A stretch of 64,000 nucleotides of DNA from Streptomyces griseoincarnatus (GCA_014649575.1 BMTH01000009.1:186001-250000), one strand, 5' to 3'; shown: positions 40,847 through 48,996, counted from the first letter of the stretch. Notes: generated by a model from the letters alone, not told the origin. A program made the numbers and translations.

Positions 40847-40918
40847 TCTTCCACCCTTACATATGGAAATGGCAGCGAAACTAGATCAGTTTGAGTGACT
40901 GATTCACGGCATGTGATT

Positions 40919-41356
40919 CTACAGAGTGGGCCACCCCGATACGGAGCTATTCTTTCCGAGGTTACTGCACTTGTTAATCATGGAGGCAATATTCCCCCAC
41001 TTCCACGAGACTACGCTATTCCTCGTGAGGCCATCCGGCAAAGCACTTCGAGCACTTGCCCCATTTACGTAAACTCCGAAGTAGGGAAGGCCATCCCTTC
41101 GAGCCATTTCAATTTCCTTGGCTACGCCTGTTGCAGTGGCCATATTGTTCCCTACCAGCACGATGAGCAAATGGCACCGGGAGATCTTGTCTTCGATGAT
41201 CCTCTCCCACTGTGACTGCGGCAATGCGCTCTTCGATGACCAGTCTGCGAGCTGGAAAGGCGTCGGCGAGTCGGTTTTGGCTTGGCCTGCGAACAAGCTT
41301 TTGGCGGTAAGGTCGTGATCGAAGTCAAAGCTCAGAAAAGCGCGCGGAAGGGGCAT
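40919..41356 (-). CDS. MTH538/ThsB-like TIR domain protein (DUF1863 type)
   Basis: A 145-aa single-domain protein. PRAFLSFDFDHDLTAKSLFAGQAKTDSPTPFQLADWSSKSA is the classic start of the MTH538 TIR-like fold used by ThsB of Thoeris, and KISRCHLLIVLVGNNMATATGVAKEIEMARRDGLPYFGVYVNG contains the Glu that corresponds to the NADase residue. No ThsA (SIR2 or macro/TM effector) is nearby. The ATG at 41356 follows GGAGAG. It ends 72 bp before the RipA-family gene on the same strand, so the four genes may be one transcript. Confidence 0.85.
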   Translation of the reverse strand: MPLPRAFLSFDFDHDLTAKSLFAGQAKTDSPTPFQLADWSSKSALPQSQWERIIEDKISRCHLLIVLVGNNMATATGVAKEIEMARRDGLPYFGVYVNGASARSALPDGLTRNSVVSWKWGNIASMINKCSNLGKNSSVSGWPTL

Positions 41357-41794
41357 TTGGGGCACTCTCCTCAAATCATCACTTGGCTGTCAATTTTATA
41401 CTCAGGGGGCAGGTTCAAGCAATAGCGGTTCATGATCCTGGTCCGGTGGACAGCATTAAATAATGTCCTGCGGGACAACTAAGGTATTCACTCAAAGCGA
41501 CCCCACGAGCACTGCGGAAAAGGCAGGCAGCGACGTGGCCGTACATCGACCTTCCCAGTTTCTCTTTTAGCCCCCTCAGGGCGGCCTCACCCACCGTCAC
41601 CGCCAGCCTCTCCTGCTACTAGAACTCTCGTGTCGGGGAAAGTTCCGCCAACCGGATTTAGATGCTCAAGCGCCAGGTGTCAGGCCGCCCAGGATTTAGC
41701 GCTCCTCTGAAAGCGATTTGGTTGGCATAGCCGAGCGTCAAAGTTCCCGCGGGGTGCAGGACGATACTCGGGAAGCAGGTATAGCCAACGCCCT
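41357..41794. other. Intergenic region without a gene
   Basis: 438 bp between two same-strand TIR genes. Moderately AT-rich around 41380-41500. No ORF, hairpin or repeat stands out; it probably holds the promoter of the ThsB-like gene. Confidence 0.6.
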
Positions 41795-43306
41795 CTAAAA
41801 GAGCCGCCGACTCACGAGGTCGTTGAAAGATGTCTGGTAGGCCTCCAACGCAGCGCGGGCGCGATCCTCATCGCCGCCGAACAACCCCGCCTTGAGAGCG
41901 CCCCATTGAGCACCTTGAGTTTCAAACTCGTGCAGTAGGTCTGCTACCGGGTTGCCGTGACTTTGAGACCGCCAGGTCGACCGCCCGAACCAGTGGGAGC
42001 GGCCCCACGACCGCCTCTCCGGATTGGCGGCCGCACGCACGTTCACCACGTCTTGCTCAAGCACCCCAAGCACGACCTCGGCTCGGTCGAATTCCGCACT
42101 GTACGCGTCATCGTCCGGCCACTGGTCCGAGAAGATTGGGCGGAGGAGGTGGTGCAGCCATTCGGCAACTGGCGTGTGGTATTTGCCGTTCCGGCGCTCC
42201 GTGAAGTCCTTCAGCGAGTCGTCCAAGTCTCTCCCCGTCGTGATGGCGCGCGCGAGGGCATTGGTGACCCAGTCCGTGGTGCTGCCGAACGGCTTGTGCG
42301 GATCCGTTGCTTCGATGATTGGCGTCGGCTTATGCTCGTACCTATCCCTGACGGACGGGTCAACAACGAGTGCCTTTAGGTTGGTCCAGTTACCGCTCGA
42401 CGTGCACGAAAGCGCGGCGGTCATGACGCCAACCATACCTGGGAGGTGGCGGAGTTCGATGAGTGCTGGCTTCCCGCTTTCCGGTTTGTTCGCCGCTGCG
42501 ACGAATGATCGAACACCGTTCGCCCATGGCATCAACGATTCAGGGGCTCCCCATCGAGACGCGACCTGAAGCGACGCACAGAATGGCTCGGAAAGGGTCC
42601 AAAGGTGTTGTGCCTCCTCGGCAATTCGAACGATCTGCTCCTCGTTCGTGCCGGCCAGCGGTCCGGTAAGCCGGTCCTTGTCATTCAGGACCGCGAGCAC
42701 ACGCTGGACTTCCTGCGAGACCAGGTCGTCCAACTCGATGCGGCGGGAGGGTTCGAGGAGCATCTCCTTGGTGAGCCGCTTTAGAAGGTCCGTCCGGTCT
42801 GCAGAGGTCGCCTGCTCAACTGCGGCGAGGGCGGTAGCAGGGTCAGGCCTTTTCTCACCGAGCAGGCGATTGATCGTCGTCACCAGCCTGGCCGCGTGGG
42901 CCGTGTGCTCCTTCCCGAACAAGTCCGAGTAGTTGAGGTCGCTCAGGACACGTCCGGCCCCAAGGTCCCAGTCCGGTACGTCTCCCGAGTCAAATCTCAC
43001 AGGGATCAGCCAAACGCGCCCGGGCGGCATCTGCCGGAATTCATCGACAGCGAGTGTCAGTTCTTCGTTCATGTAGGACTTTTCCTTAGCCCGGGAGTTG
43101 TTCGAGAAGCAGGCTAGGAAGACGAGCGAGCCGTCCCTGATCGCCGCACGAACCTTGGCTCTCCAAGCGTCGCCCGGACCGAGGTCCTTGCGGTCCCGCC
43201 AGTACGGGATCTGGGCCGCCTCCAAGACAGCACAGAGGCCATCCACATGATCCGAGTCCTCACGGACGTAAGAGATGAAGACGTGTTTGATTACTTCGTC
43301 GCTCAT
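41795..43306 (-). CDS. TIR-domain protein with uncharacterized C-terminal part
   Basis: A 503-aa protein. Residues 1-150 form a TIR domain: IKHVFISYVREDSDHVDGLCAVLEAAQIPYWRDRKDLGPGDAWRAKVRAAI, then SNNSRAKEKSYMNEELTLAVDEF with the putative catalytic Glu. The remaining 350 residues are soluble and mostly helical, with no recognised domain. The ATG at 43306 (MSDEVIKHVFISYV) is used, 11 codons after an upstream alternative. It is 438 bp upstream of the ThsB-like gene in the same orientation. Less AT-rich than the other TIR genes, so perhaps acquired separately. Confidence 0.82.
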   Translation of the reverse strand: MSDEVIKHVFISYVREDSDHVDGLCAVLEAAQIPYWRDRKDLGPGDAWRAKVRAAIRDGSLVFLACFSNNSRAKEKSYMNEELTLAVDEFRQMPPGRVWLIPVRFDSGDVPDWDLGAGRVLSDLNYSDLFGKEHTAHAARLVTTINRLLGEKRPDPATALAAVEQATSADRTDLLKRLTKEMLLEPSRRIELDDLVSQEVQRVLAVLNDKDRLTGPLAGTNEEQIVRIAEEAQHLWTLSEPFCASLQVASRWGAPESLMPWANGVRSFVAAANKPESGKPALIELRHLPGMVGVMTAALSCTSSGNWTNLKALVVDPSVRDRYEHKPTPIIEATDPHKPFGSTTDWVTNALARAITTGRDLDDSLKDFTERRNGKYHTPVAEWLHHLLRPIFSDQWPDDDAYSAEFDRAEVVLGVLEQDVVNVRAAANPERRSWGRSHWFGRSTWRSQSHGNPVADLLHEFETQGAQWGALKAGLFGGDEDRARAALEAYQTSFNDLVSRRLF

Positions 43307-43661
43307 GTGTCGGATGATAAGTCCCAGAGCTGACCTCAAGTGGGATGAAGCCCCGAATCCGTAACGGAGCCAACCGTCTACCGGTTGCTCATACGAAGTT
43401 CAGTCGGAAGCTCCGCAGTTGGCGCTTCCGCTTCGGACCGGCCGCCGTTGTCCGGCACGGGTCAACGTCACACGCCAGTAGCGTGGCTAAGGCCGGTGGG
43501 GGTACAGCGAGGCATACGCGTGCGTGATCGGCCGACGCACCCGCCGTCGTGGCTGACTTTCGTCGACTAAGTGAGCGTTTGGTTAACTTTCGCGGTATTT
43601 CTTGACAGATTGCACCCCGGCATGGTCGCTGTACGACGACCCCGTATACGGGGATAAGCCC
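43307..43661. other. Intergenic region without a gene
   Basis: 355 bp. A small perfect palindrome CCCCGTATACGGGG lies at 43640-43653, just after the stop of the minus-strand 68-aa gene. Nothing else recognised. Confidence 0.55.
43640..43653. terminator. Small palindrome after the 68-aa gene
   Basis: CCCC/GGGG arms with GTATAC between them, located 8-21 bp past the stop codon. Confidence 0.4.
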
Positions 43662-43868
43662 TCACTTGATGGCGACCAACTTGCCGCGGTCGGGTACGGC
43701 CTCGATGTACCACAAGCCGCCCTCCTCGTCGGCGTGGCGGAAGTGGTACCGCTGGGTGGCGGCTTCATCGAGTGCTCGGAAGTACGCCATGGTCTCTGCT
43801 TTGAAGCGCTCCAGGTCAACCACTGGCTCATCGTGCCAGCGAGCGCGCGGGTTGCTCCGCTCTGACAT
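43662..43868 (-). CDS. Small hypothetical protein (68 aa)
   Basis: MSERSNPRARWHDEPVVDLE followed by a helical segment (RFKAETMAYFRALDEAATQRYHF) and ending EEGGLWYIEAVPDRGKLVAIK. Soluble; no motif recognised. It lies directly downstream of an integrase remnant on the same strand and may be a cargo or accessory gene of that element. Confidence 0.5.
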   Translation of the reverse strand: MSERSNPRARWHDEPVVDLERFKAETMAYFRALDEAATQRYHFRHADEEGGLWYIEAVPDRGKLVAIK

Positions 43869-43869
43869 C

Positions 43870-44310
43870 CACGCGTGACACCAGCATCCCTGTCCGGCTG
43901 CCACACCTGCCGACGACGGCCTCCGGGCGGGCCCGGATCGCGCAGCCCGGCGTCAGCCGCGACCCTGGTGAAAAACCGGTAGACGTTCCGGGGCTCCACC
44001 GGCCGCCCGTTCCTCGTGGCGAAGGCGTAGCCGTCTTCCGACCAGGCAACGCCCGTACGCCCGCATGCTCGCACTGCCGCAACCGGTGCCGGCCAACGGC
44101 GCGAAGCACAGCGCGGGCATCGGCACGACGCGGCTGCGACGGCTCTTGGGGTCGTCGTCGTACAGCTCGCCCCTGCGCCGCTGGGTCTGGTGACGCACGT
44201 GAAGTACCTCGGTGTGCCTCTTTGGCAGCGCGCCGGTTTCCCACTCGTCGTAGGCTTGCTGGCCGGACGTCGGCCGACGGTAGGGACCGTGAGCGAGATC
44301 AGCGTGCCGG
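43870..44310 (-). pseudogene. int: Frameshifted tyrosine integrase remnant
   Basis: Two reading frames of the minus strand carry consecutive parts of one integrase. First VLHVRHQTQRRRGELYDDDPKSRRSRVVPMPALCFAPL (about 44205-44090), then, in another frame, WSEDGYAFATRNGRPVEPRNVYRFFTRVAADAGL (about 44045-43945). These match the catalytic domain of actinomycete element integrases (K/beta region and GRPVEPRN). The box II Arg-His-Tyr end is not recognisable, so the gene is dead. It differs from the stub at 34943-35100. Confidence 0.75.
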
Positions 44311-44378
44311 AAGGACGGCAGACAGTACGCTGCACGCAGCGGGATCGGGCCCGCAGCACAGTGTCCGGGAGGTGCTTC

Positions 44379-44945
44379 ATGACGGCCGAGATGGTGGCCC
44401 CGGCGTGGATGCATGAGCAGATCACGGCGGAGGAGTACGACTCCTGGTCCGAGGAGCAGTGCGCCGGTATCGAGATCGTGGACGGGATGGTCGTCGTGAG
44501 TCCGAGTGCCTCCAAGCGGCACAACCGGCCGGCCCGAATTCTGGCGAACGCCCTGGATGCCGCCGCGGGCCCGGAGTGGAACGCCGACACGGACTTCGAC
44601 GTCCGGCTTCAGGACGTCCCGCTCACCAATCGCCGCCCGGACGTCGTCGTGTACCGCGCAGAGACGATCGACATCACCCCCACCCGTCCTGAGCATGTGC
44701 TGCTGGTCGCGGAGGTGGTGTCGCCAGGCTCGGAGACCACCGACCGCATCGTGAAGGTCGACCAGTACGCCAAGGCAGGCATCGGCTTCTACTGGCGGAT
44801 CGAGCAGGCCGCGACCGGCGTTCCCCTCGTGTACACCTACGTTCTCGACCCCGCGACGATGACCTACCGGGACGGAGACGTCTTCACCGGCGTCCTCAAG
44901 GTCGCGGCACCCTTCCCGGCGGAGGTCGACCTCGGCCAGGTCTGA
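44379..44945 (+). CDS. Uma2-family (DUF820) putative restriction-endonuclease-fold protein
   Basis: A 188-aa protein. ITAEEYDSWSEEQCAGIEIVDGMVVVSPSASKRHN and the PD-(D/E)XK-like core RRPDVVVYRAETI ... HVLLVAEVVSPGSETTDRIVKVDQYAKAGIGFYWRIE are typical of Uma2 proteins, which are abundant in streptomycetes and of unknown role. The ATG at 44379 follows GGGAGG. It may be an island passenger or the first flanking gene. Confidence 0.88.
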   Translation: MTAEMVAPAWMHEQITAEEYDSWSEEQCAGIEIVDGMVVVSPSASKRHNRPARILANALDAAAGPEWNADTDFDVRLQDVPLTNRRPDVVVYRAETIDITPTRPEHVLLVAEVVSPGSETTDRIVKVDQYAKAGIGFYWRIEQAATGVPLVYTYVLDPATMTYRDGDVFTGVLKVAAPFPAEVDLGQV

Positions 44946-45206
44946 CCAAGTGAGCGGACGAGGAGTCGGTCTCCCGAATGCCCCCGAAGGATCCTCACTG
45001 TCCGGCCGGGATCGCAGCCGACCAGGCATGAATGGCCATCCTGTCCGCTGGTCGCCCTGTCCCGGGCGGTTGTGGGCGGATGACGCGGGTCTCGGATGAG
45101 GGCCTTCCGGCATCTGGCTCGCTTCGTGGCGGGGCGTGGAAGTGCAGCTCCGCCGTGACCCCGCGGACCCGGGGTGCCGGCGCAGACGCGGCCGCAAGGT
45201 TCCGCC

Positions 45207-45285
45207 ATGGTGACTGCGACTGTCCGCGAGTGGCACGACGAGGAAGGGTGGGGCGTGCTCGACTCTCCCGAGCACGCTCGAAGAA
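45207..45285 (+). pseudogene. Truncated cold-shock-domain gene
   Basis: MVTATVREWHDEEGWGVLDSPE is the N-terminus of a streptomycete cold-shock-like protein; after this the match stops and the frame continues into unrelated sequence overlapping the end of the opposite-strand SRPBCC gene. About 22 of an expected 65-125 residues remain, consistent with a recombination break. The rest of the 44946-45328 gap shows no gene. Confidence 0.65.
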
Positions 45286-45328
45286 GCCCCCAGCAGTGGA
45301 CGGGCCGTCTCCGTCTCCGTGTGGCGCC

Positions 45329-45781
45329 TCAAACGGCCGCTGTGTGCTCGCGGACCGCGGCGCGGGCGAGCTTGGTCAGCATCATGCCGTTGCGGACCCG
45401 GACGACGTAGTCGACGGGGAGCCCGTGCATGCGTGTGCCGGGGCCCCGGAGGGGGTGCCAGTCGAGCGTGAAGAGGGTGTGCTCGCCCCAGGGCGTCAAC
45501 TTCATGGCGATGCGAGCCGCGCCGAAGGGCCCCGCCTTCGCTTCCAGTTGCAGGCGGCGCCGCGGTTCGCAGATGCGGACGACGCAGGTGTCGTCGAGCG
45601 TCAGAGGGCCGGCGCCGACGCGGACCTTCAGTCGGGCGCCCACGTCCGGCCAATGGGGGTCCACTGCGAGGATCTGCTGCGTTCCGGTCACCCATTCCCC
45701 GTACCGGTGGCCGTCGGACAGCAGGCGCCAGACTTCGGCCGGCGAGCTAGGGATCAGACTACGGTTCCGGGCCACGGTCAC
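45329..45781 (-). CDS. SRPBCC-family (START/polyketide cyclase-like) protein
   Basis: A 150-aa protein. ARNRSLIPSSPAEVWRLLSDGHRYGEWVTGTQQI is the usual N-terminal strand and helix of the SRPBCC hydrophobic-pocket fold, followed by LKVRVGAGPLTLDDTCVV and a C-terminal long helix (DYVVRVRNGMMLTKLARAAVREH). Ligand unknown. GTG start at 45781. Confidence 0.82.
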   Translation of the reverse strand: MTVARNRSLIPSSPAEVWRLLSDGHRYGEWVTGTQQILAVDPHWPDVGARLKVRVGAGPLTLDDTCVVRICEPRRRLQLEAKAGPFGAARIAMKLTPWGEHTLFTLDWHPLRGPGTRMHGLPVDYVVRVRNGMMLTKLARAAVREHTAAV

Positions 45782-45966
45782 GCTCCTGGGAGATGGGCAG
45801 CACCAAGACGGGACCCGCCCCCTTCACGGCTCGACGGGGTCCGGTGCGACGGGGTCTGCCTTACCGGCCGTCCTGCGGGCCTGACGCCCAGCTTCCGGTG
45901 CCTTGTGCCGCGTGCCCAGTCCGAGGGATCCAGGCGGGTGAGTGGCAGCAGGGCTCACTGCCCCGG

Positions 45967-46085
45967 ACACCGGTCGACGGCCCGCGTCGGGCAGGCGGCG
46001 CGCCCAGGCCGCAGGCGGGCAGCACGGCCCGCTGCTCCCGACACCGGTCGACGGCCCGCATCGGGCAAGCGGCGCGCCCAGGCCT
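45967..46085. repeat. Two direct repeats of about 43 bp in a non-coding region
   Basis: Blocks starting ACACCGGTCGACGGCCCGC at 45967 and 46041 (74-bp period) match except for two substitutions up to CGGCGCGCCCAGGCC. The 45782-46257 gap has no plausible gene; shorter GGGCAGACG repeats follow near 46090. Confidence 0.75.
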
Positions 46086-46257
46086 CGGGCAGACGTCGGG
46101 CAGACGGTGCGCTCGGGCCGCCGGGCGACGGTCGTGGGGCGCGCCTCGGGGAGTGAGGGGCAGGCTCCCGATGTCCGGGCCCGGCGCCGTCTTCCCCCCT
46201 CCGCGGAACATGGCCGAGGGATGCGGCACTCCTCGGGCCCGGGGACGTGTCGTGCCG

Positions 46258-46929
46258 TCAGCCCATCGGGTTCGTCGTGTCCCTCAGGGTCGTCAAGACC
46301 TCCGTGTACAGGCGGGACTTGATCGTGCCCAGCGTGTTCCCGGCCTTGCCGGACAGGGACTCGGCCAGGGCGACAGCCGTGGCGCGGACGTCCGCCTCCG
46401 GCACCGCCCGGTCCACGATCGACGCGGCCGCCGCGTCGACACCCCCGTACCGCCGTGCCGTCGTCATCGCCTCGTGGGCCGTCTGCGGGGTCAGGCGGGC
46501 GCGGATGAGGGCCGACATGCCGGGGGTGAACGGGATGTCGATGTCCGCCTCCGGGAGGCACCAGTAGCCGCGGTCCGCGCGCATCACGCGGAAGTCGTGC
46601 GCCAGCGACAGCATCGCCCCGGCCGCGAACGTGTGGCCCTGGAGCGCGGCCACCGTCATCACCGGAAGCGACAGCATCCGCGCGAACAGCTGGTGCACCG
46701 AGACCACGTAGTCCTGGTAGTGGTCCGCGTTGGCGAACAGCCATTCCAGGTCCAGGCCGTTGGACCAGAACTTGCCCGTCGCCGTGGTCACCAGGGCGCG
46801 CGGGCCCTCCGCCTTCTCCACCTCGTCGAGCGCGGCTCCGGCCGCGGTGATCCAGTCGGGGTGGAAGCGGTTCTCGCCGTCTCCCAGGTCGAGGACGAAG
46901 ACGTTCTCGTGGCGGTCCAGCGTGGGCAT
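46258..46929 (-). CDS. Enoyl-CoA hydratase/isomerase family protein
   Basis: A 223-aa crotonase-fold protein, somewhat short for the family. VTTATGKFWSNGLDLEWL is the first oxyanion-hole region and VAALQGHTFAAGAMLSLAHDFRVMR the second; DRGYWCLPEADIDIPFTPGMSALI carries the typical Glu position. It likely acts on an acyl-CoA double bond; the exact reaction is open. ATG start at 46929. Confidence 0.87.
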   Translation of the reverse strand: MPTLDRHENVFVLDLGDGENRFHPDWITAAGAALDEVEKAEGPRALVTTATGKFWSNGLDLEWLFANADHYQDYVVSVHQLFARMLSLPVMTVAALQGHTFAAGAMLSLAHDFRVMRADRGYWCLPEADIDIPFTPGMSALIRARLTPQTAHEAMTTARRYGGVDAAAASIVDRAVPEADVRATAVALAESLSGKAGNTLGTIKSRLYTEVLTTLRDTTNPMG

Positions 46930-47018
46930 GGCGGCGCTCCGTTCACCTGTGGCCTACTGGTCGGTAACTTAAGGGGCCGGTGCAGGGAACGCAAGACACC
47001 GCCGAGCGCCCGTGTGCG

Positions 47019-47372
47019 TCAGGAGTAGCTGAAGTCGCCCACCGTCCAGGCGCTGACGTCCTCGATCGCCACCCGGTACATGCCGCCCGTCTCCGGGACG
47101 CCGACCGTGCCCTGGATGATCCGGGCCACGTGGAAGTGGAGGTGGGTGGGCGGGCCTTCCCGCTTCACCGGGGCGTCGAAGACGGAGGCGAACTCGGCGA
47201 GCTGGTCCGAGTCCTTCAGCACCTCCGCGACCCTCTTCCGCCACACGGATTCGGGAGCCAGCCGGCCGGTGATGACGGCACCACCGGTGACCACGGTCAG
47301 AGACATCTGGCTGCTCTGCCCGGATTCCACGCGGGCGGCGATGTCTACGATCAGCTCGTCGGGCTTCACCAT
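47019..47372 (-). CDS. GvpU-like conserved protein
   Basis: A 117-aa soluble protein beginning MVKPDELIVDIAARVESGQSS, with the central segment MSLTVVTGGAVITGRLAPESVWRKRVAEVLK and the ending GGMYRVAIEDVSAWTVGDFSYS. I recall near-identical proteins annotated as gas-vesicle accessory protein GvpU in actinomycetes. No other gvp gene is nearby, so the role in gas vesicles is doubtful. Confidence 0.6.
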   Translation of the reverse strand: MVKPDELIVDIAARVESGQSSQMSLTVVTGGAVITGRLAPESVWRKRVAEVLKDSDQLAEFASVFDAPVKREGPPTHLHFHVARIIQGTVGVPETGGMYRVAIEDVSAWTVGDFSYS

Positions 47373-47524
47373 GGCCCGAATTCTATGCGGGGCGCTCCCC
47401 GGCGTGCCGCCCGCTGTCCTGGACACGACTACGGCACGCCTCTGACCTGCCCGGACAAGGTGACCGCTGCCCGGGGCAGGTCGCCCTCCCCGGACCGGTA
47501 GGTCGCCGTGCCCGGACCGACGCC

Positions 47525-48181
47525 TCAGGACACGTCCACGCGCACCGGGTCGCCCAGCAGGCCGTCGGTGTAGGTCACGTACTTCGGCGTGAAGGTGCCC
47601 TTGCCGGTGACGGTGCCGGAGATGTTCTCGCCGGGGGCGAGGTCCACCGTGTCGATCTGCTCCTCGTCCACGCCCAGTTCGACCGTGTGCTTGGTGCCGT
47701 CGGTGTCGGTGATCGTGAAGTACAGCGGGTTCACGCTCACCTCGTCGTCGCCGTCGTTGACGACGGTGACCCGCACGCTGGTGTAGTCGCTGCCGTCGGC
47801 CAGGATGCTCTTGCTGAACTCCGCGCGCTCCGCGGTGACCTTCACCGGGCCGCCGCCCTGCTCGGACTCCTTCCTCTTCGCGTCCGGACCCTTCTCCTTC
47901 GCCCCGGCCGAGGCGCTGACGGAGGTGTCGGCCGCCGTGTTCCCGCCGTCGCCGGAGCCGTCGCCGCTCGCCGACAGGGCGGCGATCAACACGACGAGGC
48001 CGAGGACGCCCGCGCAGCCGAAGCCCGCGAACTTCAGGAAGCGGCGCTTCTTCGCGGGCGGCGGGGGCGGGGTGCCGGGGAAGCCGTACCCCGAAGGCTG
48101 CGGGTACGGCTGCTGCCCGCCCGGGTAGGGCCGCTGGTTCGCGTGGGGCGGCTGCTGGTTCGGGTCGTTCGGCTGGGTCAC
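47525..48181 (-). CDS. DUF4352-type membrane-anchored protein
   Basis: A 218-aa protein. A Pro/Gln/Gly/Tyr-rich cytoplasmic N-terminus (MTQPNDPNQQPPHANQRPYP) precedes a transmembrane helix (FAGFGCAGVLGLVVLIAALSASG, about 50-72). The outside part carries an acidic linker and an immunoglobulin-like DUF4352 domain (DYTSVRVTVVNDGDDEVSVNPLYFTITDTDGTKHTVELG). The family mediates extracellular protein contacts of unknown type. Confidence 0.8.
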   Translation of the reverse strand: MTQPNDPNQQPPHANQRPYPGGQQPYPQPSGYGFPGTPPPPPAKKRRFLKFAGFGCAGVLGLVVLIAALSASGDGSGDGGNTAADTSVSASAGAKEKGPDAKRKESEQGGGPVKVTAERAEFSKSILADGSDYTSVRVTVVNDGDDEVSVNPLYFTITDTDGTKHTVELGVDEEQIDTVDLAPGENISGTVTGKGTFTPKYVTYTDGLLGDPVRVDVS

Positions 48182-48297
48182 GGTGCTGCGTCCCTCCAGG
48201 TCGTTCCAGTACGTGCGCGTAGGTGACCTGCGAGGAATGCGACCCGTTGCCCTCTACCGGACGGATTCACCCGATCGTGGCGGAGCGTCCCCGCCGC

Positions 48298-48303
48298 GAT
48301 AAT
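48298..48303 (+). promoter_or_regulatory. Putative -10 of a leaderless transcript
   Basis: GATAAT with 6 nt to the ATG at 48310 and no ribosome binding site in between. Confidence 0.45.
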
Positions 48304-48309
48304 CGGGGC

Positions 48310-48996
48310 ATGACCTCACCTCCCCTCGGCGTGGACGCCGTGCACGAACGGCTGGCGGGCGATCTGCTCGCCGTCGGGGCGCCGTACGGTCTGGTGCTGG
48401 CCGGCGGCGAGGCCGTGCGGGCGCACGGGCTGGTGGAGGCCCGGGTGAGCGAAGGGGTGGATCTGGCCACCGAGCATCCCGCGGACATGGCCGAGATCGC
48501 CGGGGCGGTGCGTGCGGGGCTGGAGGGGCGCGGATGGCCCGTCGAGGCGCCGGTGGTCGATCCGCTGGCGGCGCGGCTGGTCGTCGGGGACGAGGAGACC
48601 GGGGCGCGGTGGCGGGTGGACCTCCGCAAGGAGGTGCTGTGGCGGCCGCCGGTGACGACCGCGGCCGGTCCGGCGCTGTCGCTGGAGGACCTGGTCGGTA
48701 CGCGGGTGCGGGCGCTGGCGGACCGGGGGCTGCCGCGTGACCTGGTGGACGTCCACGCGGCCGCGGACCGGTGGAGTCCGGCCGAACTGGAGGAGCTGGG
48801 GCGCCGGCACGCGCCCGACACCTTCGACCTCACCGAGCTGCAGTCCCGGCTGACCGGCACGGAGTGGCTCGACGACCGCGGGTTCCGTGCGCAGGGGCTG
48901 GACGCGCCGGAGGTCGAGGAGCTGCGGCGCTGGGCGCTGGCCTGGGCGGACGACATCGCGGAGCGGCTGGTGGAGGGCGAGGACCCCGAGGAGTAG
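48310..48996 (+). CDS. AbiEii/MNT-type nucleotidyltransferase-like protein
   Basis: A 228-aa protein. APYGLVLAGGEAVRAHGLVEARVSEGVDLATEHPADMAEI resembles the GG-S and D-x-D region of AbiEii/AbiGii-type nucleotidyltransferases (G-G near residue 24-25; here the DxD position reads EGVDLAT). LSLEDLVGTRVRALADRGLPRDLVDVHAAAD is the conserved C-terminal helix. There is no partner antitoxin gene. It may be a diverged chromosomal relative rather than a toxin. Confidence 0.7.
   Translation: MTSPPLGVDAVHERLAGDLLAVGAPYGLVLAGGEAVRAHGLVEARVSEGVDLATEHPADMAEIAGAVRAGLEGRGWPVEAPVVDPLAARLVVGDEETGARWRVDLRKEVLWRPPVTTAAGPALSLEDLVGTRVRALADRGLPRDLVDVHAAADRWSPAELEELGRRHAPDTFDLTELQSRLTGTEWLDDRGFRAQGLDAPEVEELRRWALAWADDIAERLVEGEDPEE

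Larger units (their letters stand above)
34836..45330. mobile_element. Remnant integrative island at tRNA-Arg
   Basis: The segment starts at the tRNA 3' end and includes a tyrosine-integrase stub (34943-35100), an IS110 transposase, an AT-richer block with three TIR genes (38.7-43.3 kb), a second decayed integrase (about 43.87-44.31 kb) and a truncated cold-shock gene. No intact integrase, excisionase or replication gene and no duplicated tRNA end were found, so it is immobile and the right boundary is approximate. It may be a stack of two elements. Confidence 0.65.

Noticed and set aside
38691..43306. A complete Thoeris system
   Set aside because: A ThsB-like protein is present but no ThsA (SIR2-SLOG or macro/TM effector) was seen; calling it Thoeris would go beyond the evidence.
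34836..45330. A duplicated tRNA-Arg 3' end (attR) at the right of the island
   Set aside because: I looked for the T-arm and acceptor sequence between 43 and 46 kb and did not find it; the island boundary is therefore left approximate.
48310..48996. A type IV toxin-antitoxin system (AbiE)
   Set aside because: Only a weak nucleotidyltransferase-like match and no adjacent antitoxin gene.
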